Source: a virus
IMG/VR virus record: IMGVR_UViG_3300008106_000012
Span: 1 to 49,581 of that record
DNA length: 49,581 nucleotides
Strand: one strand, 5' to 3'
Shown here: one piece after another, positions 44,832-49,581 of the stretch
Position numbering within the stretch: position 1 is the first letter of the stretch
Layout of the letters: each line of letters begins with the position of its first letter
The notes under the pieces: model-generated
The model's input: the letters and a program-made list of their open reading frames with translations, nothing else
What the model was told of the DNA's origin: nothing
Database searches by the model: none
Made by a program: the position numbers and the translations under genes

Positions 44832-47366
44832 TTAGTAATACGCCGCTCTGCGGGGCCGATTTAGGTATTCGGGATCGCGGTAGTCAGATGGGAGGGTTAT
44901 GAACCCGCCTTGACGGTAGCGGGATAGGGCCATCGACAAACAATCGACTAAATCGTCATGCGTCCCGTATGGAAAGGCAACTGACTGCTCAATCACTTCT
45001 TCAGCCCAACGGCGGCCTTCTGGGTACCAGACCATGCCAGAGCGAATAATATCAGCAACGGCGTTCAAACGAGCAATTTTATCCCCAGTACCCCTATTAG
45101 GCGTGAACTCTTGCACTGGGATGCCCATACGGCGCAGTTCTTGGTATAACGGAATGCCGCTAGACTTTTTTTCCACAATAAACGCGTCAGGCTCCCACTC
45201 TTTCCACTCTTGAATCGCCAAATCTTTGAGTTCTGGGAACTCTACGCGGACGTTTATGGCGTTTAAAAGTATGATATGCGGGTTTCCGTCAGTAAGTTCG
45301 TCGTCAGAAAAGACACCAAAAGTCAGTATAGCAGTGTAGTCGGCGCGATTTGTCTTCTCAGCCGCTGCATCGAGCGCCATTATAACGTACTCGCACTTGG
45401 GGGGATCTTCTTTCTTCCACGAGCGCCACCAGTCGCGCTGGATGATGGCACCTTGCTCCCCCGTGGGATTCTGCATGTACTGTGCGTTCCACTGGAACGC
45501 CGGCATCGACGCCTTTGTACGTGCAAGGGCCTCTAAATCAAACTTCTCAGGCCACAACGCCTTTTCAACCACCCTCTCTTCGCCTTCAGAAGTAGTTGTT
45601 TTGGTCGTAATTATGGCTGGGAACTCGAAAATCTTGTATTGATCTGCTTTGGGGTTGTTTGCCCCGTCCTTAATTAGGTGCCCAATTAGATCCGACTCAT
45701 GCCATCGTGTATTATGGCTGATCACCCCGTTTGCAATGAAGTTTTCCGTGCCTTCTACCTGAATATCAAACACTTCTTCATACGCGTCCGAAGTGATCTC
45801 TACGATAACGTCACTTGTGAGTTCGTATGTACTCAATGGCGCGAAGTAGTGTCTCTTCGGTGTTGTCTTTACTGACGATGAGGTTACAGTTGTTGCAGAG
45901 AAGTGCCCGAACTGATCCCTTGCTGTGGCAATGGTCGACCCCCAATTTTCCATGCCAATTCGACGGGACGTTGTCTGGTCCTGGGGGACGTAAACAGATA
46001 GCGCATTTACCGTCTTGCTTCTCAAGAAGTTTATTGTACTCCTCAAGACTGATACCATACCGGTGCTTGAGGTGGGCATCGCGGTTTTTTTCTGCGCTGC
46101 GTTTGCGGTTCCCCAACGCCCACATGTGTTTATTGTAGTGAGATTGGCACATGCCCTTTGAATGGGCTGGTTCAGAACAGCCTTCTGCACTGCATGCAAC
46201 GCCACGCCATTTGCCCCAGTGATCCGATCTAGGAACCACCTTAGCTTCTCGGCGATCTTTGTGATAGTGGTATTTGCACTTTCCGAGTGCGTACGCCGGT
46301 TCAGTGCATTCTTCTGCACTGCACTTAGGCCGCCCAAGAGCTTCTGCACCAGCAGTGAAAACACGCTGCCGTTTTGGAGATAGTTCAAGGGGGTTTGTGG
46401 GGTTTTCGACACCCCGATCAATCGTGAACCCACCTTCAGGTTTTTTACCTTCGTCCATTCCAGCTTCCCTTCGGTTTGCGCCAGAAGCGGGTGCTTCCAG
46501 TTCGCCCGAAGGATTCTACCTGAGGTCGTCTTGATTGTAAAGATGCGATCAATGCCTTGTGAGGTCCAGTTCAAGACCTTAGCGGGCACTAACTGACTTC
46601 CATTGTGGCTCGCCACCACATCGCCGGGGCGCACATCCCGCAGCGGTTTTTCATTTCCGTCGCCCATAAGAACCGGAGTGTCCCCAGTCATGCAGTGGAC
46701 CACCGCAATTCGCCCCCCTGACATGAGGCGCGTACGGGCACCAAAAGCAAACCACTGATACGCCTTCTCTAGCTCGTCAAAATTGCCCGACAGCAGGTCT
46801 TGTTCCGAATGCGGGTCGTCCACCAACAGGAGGTCGGCACCGCGCCCCGCCAAAGCTGCGCCCACTCCGCATGCGTAGAACTCGCCCCCGTAACTGGTTG
46901 ACCATCTACCCGCACTTTTTGAGTCGGCAGCGAGCGTGACCCCCGGAAAAATACTAGCATAACGCGGATCTGCGATGATATTTCGCACCTTCCGGCCAAA
47001 GTCTACCGCCAAGTCGCCAGTATGCGACACCATTAGGACTTTTTTGTCTGGAAAACGCCCCAGAAACCAAGCGGGGAAAAGAGTACTAATTAGGTGCGAT
47101 TTACCATGTCTCGGGGGTATGGATACTGCAATACGGTCTTCGGTACCAAAAGCTACCTGAGTTAAAAGCTCTGCTAGTTTTTTATGGTGTGGAGCTACGA
47201 TATACGTAGGATCCATGTGCTTACAGAACTCAATAAGACTAGTTTGGCACAGTTTTGCGCTATTACGACGCTCTAGTTCTTCAATAATCGCTACGATCTG
47301 GGCCTGTTCTTCCGGAGAAAACTGGCTGATGTTGGCAGCCAGGGCTTCCAACTCCATCTGGTCCAT
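44832..47366 (-). CDS. terL: Terminase large subunit with intein and embedded endonuclease gene
   Basis: 844-residue precursor; the extein sum is 516 residues, normal for TerL. The ATPase has Walker A PPRHGKS (84-90) and Walker B LLLVDDPHS (Asp183-Asp184). The nuclease domain has IMALDAAAEKTNRADYTA and HDDLVDCLS (His803-Asp804-Asp805). Residues 225-552 are an intein: CMTGDTPVLM starts it and GVISHN ends it, followed by Thr553. Removal joins AVVH to TRWHESDLIG, the conserved coupling motif of terminases, so splicing is needed for function. The middle of the intein is overlapped in another frame by a separate gene (45811-46458). TerL cuts and packages genome DNA with TerS. Confidence 0.95.
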   Translation of the reverse strand: MDQMELEALAANISQFSPEEQAQIVAIIEELERRNSAKLCQTSLIEFCKHMDPTYIVAPHHKKLAELLTQVAFGTEDRIAVSIPPRHGKSHLISTLFPAWFLGRFPDKKVLMVSHTGDLAVDFGRKVRNIIADPRYASIFPGVTLAADSKSAGRWSTSYGGEFYACGVGAALAGRGADLLLVDDPHSEQDLLSGNFDELEKAYQWFAFGARTRLMSGGRIAVVHCMTGDTPVLMGDGNEKPLRDVRPGDVVASHNGSQLVPAKVLNWTSQGIDRIFTIKTTSGRILRANWKHPLLAQTEGKLEWTKVKNLKVGSRLIGVSKTPQTPLNYLQNGSVFSLLVQKLLGGLSAVQKNALNRRTHSESANTTITKIAEKLRWFLDRITGANGVALHAVQKAVLNQPIQRACANLTTINTCGRWGTANAAQKKTAMPTSSTGMVSVLRSTINFLRSKTVNALSVYVPQDQTTSRRIGMENWGSTIATARDQFGHFSATTVTSSSVKTTPKRHYFAPLSTYELTSDVIVEITSDAYEEVFDIQVEGTENFIANGVISHNTRWHESDLIGHLIKDGANNPKADQYKIFEFPAIITTKTTTSEGEERVVEKALWPEKFDLEALARTKASMPAFQWNAQYMQNPTGEQGAIIQRDWWRSWKKEDPPKCEYVIMALDAAAEKTNRADYTAILTFGVFSDDELTDGNPHIILLNAINVRVEFPELKDLAIQEWKEWEPDAFIVEKKSSGIPLYQELRRMGIPVQEFTPNRGTGDKIARLNAVADIIRSGMVWYPEGRRWAEEVIEQSVAFPYGTHDDLVDCLSMALSRYRQGGFITLPSDYRDPEYLNRPRRAAYY
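45711..46694 (-). mobile_element. Intein in TerL (328 residues) with out-of-frame endonuclease gene inside
   Basis: The intein begins at Cys225 (codon 46694-46692) and ends at Asn552 (codon 45713-45711), 984 bp. Block A is CMTGDTPVLMGDG; block B-like is GRILRANWKHPLL, with Asn-x-x-His where Thr-x-x-His is usual. Blocks F/G are EEVFDIQVEGTENFIANGVI and SHN+Thr. The +1 residue is Thr, acceptable for splicing. The Hint-type splicing halves are about residues 225-330 and 520-552. The stretch between, about 200 residues, is Ser/Thr/Asn-rich with no LAGLIDADG or HNH motif in this frame. Instead the endonuclease gene occupies it in the other frame. Excision is expected but not shown. Confidence 0.92.
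45811..46458 (-). CDS. Endonuclease VII-like homing endonuclease, nested out of frame within the TerL intein
   Basis: A 215-residue ORF on the same strand as terL but two bases out of its frame, wholly inside the intein. Two identical-layout zinc motifs come first: C46-x4-C51-x9-C61-x2-H64 and C89-x4-C94-x9-C104-x2-H107. A helical linker (RYGISLEEYNKLLEKQDG) follows, then an endonuclease VII/treble-clef HNH core: CAIC (152-155), LGVDHCH (Asp175-His178), GSVRALLCNNCN (Cys188, Cys191). ATG 46458 has a purine run (AAGGGAAG) upstream, within codons of the intein. It probably cuts intein-less terL alleles. It ends in its own TGA before intein block F, so it is not a fused domain. Function by motif and location. 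Confidence 0.9.
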   Translation of the reverse strand: MDEGKKPEGGFTIDRGVENPTNPLELSPKRQRVFTAGAEALGRPKCSAEECTEPAYALGKCKYHYHKDRREAKVVPRSDHWGKWRGVACSAEGCSEPAHSKGMCQSHYNKHMWALGNRKRSAEKNRDAHLKHRYGISLEEYNKLLEKQDGKCAICLRPPGPDNVPSNWHGKLGVDHCHSKGSVRALLCNNCNLIVSKDNTEETLLRAIEYIRTHK

Positions 47367-47368
47367 AT

Positions 47369-47986
47369 TTAGCCACCCAAAATCTGCCGCACATCTGGGA
47401 TTTTGTCCGGCTGAAGCTGAGTGTTCTTGATAGTAGGCATCAGAATTTTCGCATCTTCTACGTTTTGCTTATCTACCAATTTACGGATCTTATCTCGCAA
47501 AGATTCTTCGAGTTCTACTGTAGAGCGATTATTAACAGTGATCTCGGTACGGTCGGTAAACAGCCCGACGTTACTAATCTTGCCAAGCAGTTCCAGCGCC
47601 TTCATACGAATGCGCGCGTCCATATTTTCGGACTCTACAATCAACTTATTAGTTACAAAATTGCGCAGACGCCTAGCGTCCCGCACTATTTCCATGTCGT
47701 AGGCGGACAGGATTTGCTCGACGTATAGGGCACCTTCAGGCGTACTCATGGCTGATGCTGCTTCTGCCGTTACGATATCTTTACCTTCGGCAGCTTTACG
47801 AAGAGCGTTGTGGGCGATAGTTTGCACAAACTCGATGTTCGGTTGGTCTTCGCAGCCCTCCGCCTGAAGAAGTAGGGCCGCGTTACAGGCAGCCTTGGCC
47901 CGCCTGCGTAGCTCTTCGTATGTGAGCGTTGGCAGAGGGGCTCGGGTCGGCAGGGGGACGAACGATTCGGCGTTGCAATCGATCAT
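47369..47986 (-). CDS. Terminase small subunit (candidate)
   Basis: 205 residues from ATG 47986, which has GAGGTG close upstream; ATG 47995 is an alternative. A much longer in-frame extension (to 48271) runs through repeat-containing non-coding DNA and is rejected. The protein is mostly helical (TYEELRRRAKAACNAALLLQ, SAYDMEIVRDARRLRNFVTN), with a helical segment MKALELLGKISNVGLF and the end RKLVDKQNVEDAKILMPTIK. Position one base ahead of terL (stop 47369, start 47366) and size fit TerS, which recognises viral DNA. No DNA-binding motif is certain. Confidence 0.7.
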   Translation of the reverse strand: MIDCNAESFVPLPTRAPLPTLTYEELRRRAKAACNAALLLQAEGCEDQPNIEFVQTIAHNALRKAAEGKDIVTAEAASAMSTPEGALYVEQILSAYDMEIVRDARRLRNFVTNKLIVESENMDARIRMKALELLGKISNVGLFTDRTEITVNNRSTVELEESLRDKIRKLVDKQNVEDAKILMPTIKNTQLQPDKIPDVRQILGG

Positions 47987-48403
47987 GCACCTCATCCTAT
48001 ACGGAATTTTTATGCCCTGCAAGGGGGATTTTGGGACTCCTCCCCCGGGGGGTTCTGTATTTAAGGGGGGTGGGGCTGGTTGTGCGTAGTTTATTTTTGT
48101 TCGCCCTGCCGTTGTTGGTTTTGTTTGCGCGCCCCGCCGTATGTTCCGCTTGCTAGTTTTAGTTGCGCCCCGCCGTATGTTCCGCTTGCTAGTTTTAGTT
48201 GCGCCGTTTTGCGCGTGGGGATCGTTCGGCAAAATCTCAGCGCGAAGCGCGACGCCGGAGTCCCAACGCATACAAGGGGGGCGGGGGCGGGGTGGGTTAA
48301 CCGCTGGATAACTAGAAAAACACGCGTTTCCCTAGAGTGTAGATGTACGACACACCTACACGGTACCGGACCGAATCCGGTGCGACACTAACGGAGATAT
48401 ACC
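47987..48403 (+). promoter_or_regulatory. Divergent intergenic control region
   Basis: A 417-bp gap between the leftward packaging operon and the rightward gene at 48404. It holds a 36-bp tandem duplication (48129-48200), a GGTTAACC box joined to GCTGGATAAC (48295-48312), runs of G on the + strand, and a stem-loop just before the rightward start (ACCGGA 48365-48370 with TCCGGT 48376-48381). Late and early promoters should lie here, but I find no convincing sigma70 match. No gene of its own is supported. Confidence 0.55.
48129..48200 (+). repeat. 36-bp tandem duplication upstream of the terminase operon
   Basis: Two adjacent, identical 36-bp units (48129-48164 and 48165-48200), each starting GCGCCCCGCCGTATGTTCCG and ending in TAGTTTTAGTT, with the first five bases of a third copy at 48201-48205. 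They lie in non-coding DNA, between the terminase start and the rightward gene. No spacers separate them, so this is not a CRISPR array. Confidence 0.9.
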
Positions 48404-48946
48404 ATGTCGCAGAAGTTCAACGCCACCCCGATTGTCGAAGGTATCGCCACGCTTGCCGCGGCCGGGACTTCCTTGGTTGCAACCATCATCGAACAACGCG
48501 AAACCGCGGGGGATAACTACGACCCCGATGCCGCCGTCGCTGCCGTTGCAGAAGGGATCGCGGCTCTTGTCAACGATGGCAAGATGGACGCCGCATCGGC
48601 AAAGGTGAAACTCTCAAACGTCCGGCGGATGCTGGAATGTGATCTTGGTATCTTGGTTGACGCGGCGGCGGAAAGCGGCGGCGGGATCAATGCCACGGTC
48701 ACCCTAATCCGCAAATCCACCGGGCCAAAGCCCGGGGCGGGAGCCGGGCGCCCGAAGGGTAGGCCTGAAGCGAAGTCCGAAGCGAAGCCCGAAGCCCTGC
48801 CGAATGTTGACAATGCTTGGATGCTGGCACTGGAGGCGATGCGGGCGAAGGTACCGAGCCGGAAAGCTTGGCCCTCCGAGGATATCGTCGCATTCCAAGA
48901 GAGCGCCGCACGCATGCTCGCGCTGCTCAAGCGTAACGCGAAGTAG
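48404..48946 (+). CDS. Rightward gene with AT-hook-like motif, function unknown
   Basis: A 180-residue protein. The N-terminal 100 residues are helical (EGIATLAAAGTSLVATIIEQ, VAEGIAALVNDGKMDAASAK). A disordered, basic linker holds KPGAGAGRPKGRPEAKSEAK (about 109-128), where GRPKGRP resembles an AT-hook that grips the minor groove of AT-rich DNA. A helical tail follows (KAWPSEDIVAFQESAARMLALL). The leader GGAGATATACC before ATG 48404 is very close to a highly efficient phage leader type. Its own terminator follows at 48966. The AT-rich palindrome at 49227 lies about 280 bp downstream and could be its target; this is inference. Family not recognised. Confidence 0.7.
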   Translation: MSQKFNATPIVEGIATLAAAGTSLVATIIEQRETAGDNYDPDAAVAAVAEGIAALVNDGKMDAASAKVKLSNVRRMLECDLGILVDAAAESGGGINATVTLIRKSTGPKPGAGAGRPKGRPEAKSEAKPEALPNVDNAWMLALEAMRAKVPSRKAWPSEDIVAFQESAARMLALLKRNAK

Positions 48947-48965
48947 TCTTGGCCCGCAGCCCCGC

Positions 48966-48991
48966 AGCCCCGCGCTGCGGGGCTTTTTTTT
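48966..48991 (+). terminator. Intrinsic terminator of the rightward gene
   Basis: AGCCCCGC (48966-48973) and GCGGGGCT (48977-48984) form an 8-bp stem with a GCT loop, followed by a run of eight T (48984-48991). It ends the 48404-48946 transcript. Confidence 0.9.
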
Positions 48992-49031
48992 GCGCCCGGT
49001 CGGGACCGGGTGTCAAGAGCACGCGAGCGGC

Positions 49032-49145
49032 ACGCCAGCACGCAAGCGCAGCGCGCATAGGGGGCGGTTAACCAGCAGTTAACCAGTCGGCGACGCCAGC
49101 ACGCAAGCGCAGCGCGCATAGGGGGCGGTTAACCAGCAGTTAACC
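49032..49145 (+). repeat. Direct repeats, 53-bp units with GTTAACC boxes
   Basis: Two identical 53-bp units, 49032-49084 and 49093-49145, separated by AGTCGGCG. Each begins ACGCCAGCACGCAAGCGCAG and ends in GGTTAACCAGCAGTTAACC, so each has one palindromic GGTTAACC and one GTTAACC. The second is followed by GATGGATAAC. The motif GTTAACCGMTGGATAAC also occurs at 48296-48312, upstream of the rightward gene. Confidence 0.92.
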
Positions 49146-49226
49146 GATGGATAACCCGGGCACCGTGACACCCGATCCCCAAGCAGGGCGGGCAGGGCGG
49201 GGCAAGTCGGGCAGCCCCGTTCCAAA

Positions 49227-49411
49227 CGTTCCGTTTTCGTTCTTGATATATTATATAGGTTTAAAAATAGATAGAAACCCTAAGTGAGGTATATAAAACC
49301 AGGCTCTAAGGGTGATCCGTAGAAACCCGTAAGGGGCGACTTTATATAGGACACTTAGGGTTTCTACCAGTTTTAAAGTCTATATATAATTCCGAGAACG
49401 GTAACGGAACG
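49227..49411. repeat. Long imperfect palindrome (~185 bp) at the right end
   Basis: Left arm 49227-49286 and right arm 49352-49411, 60 nt each, are imperfect inverted repeats. Their inner 15 bases are perfect: TAGAAACCCTAAGTG (49272-49286) and CACTTAGGGTTTCTA (49352-49366). Outer parts share CGTTCCGTT and TTTAAAA. The 65-nt centre is itself roughly symmetrical (TATATAAA 49291-49298, TTTATATA 49341-49348) and holds another TAGAAACCCGTAAG copy from 49319. It could form a cruciform or a structured RNA. Confidence 0.8.
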
Positions 49412-49581
49412 GCCAATAAAAAGCCGGAACAAATCGAAAATCGTATAAGAAACGGAGCAGGACCCCGACCCTTACACCCGAGATTATTTCACTAAAAAAG
49501 TTTCCGTCCCTCAGGTAGCACCTACACAAAGCTACAGCGGTATATACATTCACCTTTTCCAAAAATGCGCAACGGTCTTAG

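Larger units (their letters stand above)
48992..49581. other. Non-coding right-end region (origin- or control-like)
   Basis: About 590 bp with no supportable gene. The first part is GC-rich with direct repeats (two 53-bp copies) and GTTAACC boxes. From 49240 onward it is AT-rich with many TATATA stretches. It contains one long imperfect palindrome (49227-49411). Repeats plus AT-rich DNA suit an origin of replication or a packaging/regulatory locus. This is inference; no initiator-binding consensus is recognised. Confidence 0.6.

Noticed and set aside
48129-48205. Possible CRISPR repeat (36-bp direct repeats)
   Set aside because: The copies are directly adjacent with no spacers, and only two full units exist.
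47987-48271. N-terminal extension of the terminase small subunit
   Set aside because: The extension translates the 36-bp tandem duplication and G-rich non-coding DNA (repeated GATKTSKRNIRR), unlike TerS; ATG 47986 has a proper ribosome binding site.
49380-49562. A 60-codon minus-strand ORF at the right end
   Set aside because: It covers part of the palindrome arm and AT-rich DNA, with no ribosome binding site or protein-like pattern.
1-49581. tRNA genes, integrase or lysogeny switch
   Set aside because: No cloverleaf, tyrosine/serine recombinase or divergent repressor pair was found by reading; a tRNA scan was not possible here.
1-49581. Terminal redundancy between both ends of the window
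   Set aside because: The first and last bases do not match by eye, so neither circularity nor direct terminal repeats can be claimed.

Overview
The window looks like a nearly complete genome (or genome-length contig) of a tailed phage with short-tailed, P22/podovirus-like architecture. The portal, scaffold, capsid, gp4-like and gp10-like connector proteins and a very large internal protein support this, and no tape-measure, sheath or contractile-tail genes are seen. Gene density, ATGA/TGATG stop-start overlaps and Shine-Dalgarno sites indicate a bacterial host. The host is probably a proteobacterium, possibly a betaproteobacterium, but this rests only on general resemblance of the small proteins. 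No integrase, partition system or classical repressor is visible, so a lytic lifestyle is the simpler reading.

Layout. Positions 1-550 hold two tiny ORFs separated by an 85-bp element with the architecture of an integron attC site. Positions 578-11073 (+ strand) are the early/replication block: VRR-NUC nuclease, family A DNA polymerase, RecB/Cas4-like nuclease, small HNH protein, DEDDh exonuclease, SNF2-type helicase, a candidate ssDNA-binding protein, a small HTH protein and a large AEP primase-helicase. It ends in a strong terminator at 11119-11157. Positions 11156-47986 (- strand) are the late block, transcribed from right to left: TerS, TerL with an intein, portal, GroES-like protein, scaffold, capsid, many small virion and connector proteins, tail appendage, holins/endolysin, gp10-like protein, and a set of internal virion proteins ending in a 1954-aa polyvalent protein. 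Positions 47987-48403 are a divergent regulatory gap. A + strand gene with an AT-hook-like motif (48404-48946) follows, with its own terminator. The last 590 bp are non-coding: duplicated 53-bp units, GTTAACC repeats and a roughly 185-bp imperfect palindrome, which together form an origin-like or control region.

Most striking system. The terminase large subunit carries a 328-residue intein (46694 down to 45711). A complete 215-aa endonuclease VII-like gene (46458 down to 45811) with duplicated C-x4-C-x9-C-x2-H fingers lies wholly inside that intein on the same strand but in another reading frame. The terminase-intein frame stays open through all 216 overlapping codons. The endonuclease is therefore not a domain of the intein, as in conventional inteins, but an independent gene nested in it and dual-coded with it. 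Two further HNH homing-type endonuclease genes sit beside the scaffold and capsid genes, so the packaging/capsid cluster carries three homing-type endonucleases.

Other points: the 1954-aa internal protein has a zincin HELFH motif and an LPD38-like C-terminal region; a tail gene is split by a frameshift near 22655; one structural gene seems to begin at a non-AUG codon; three consecutive hairpins precede the exonuclease gene; and a capsid-gene terminator is followed by two sigma70-like promoters that flank an HNH gene.
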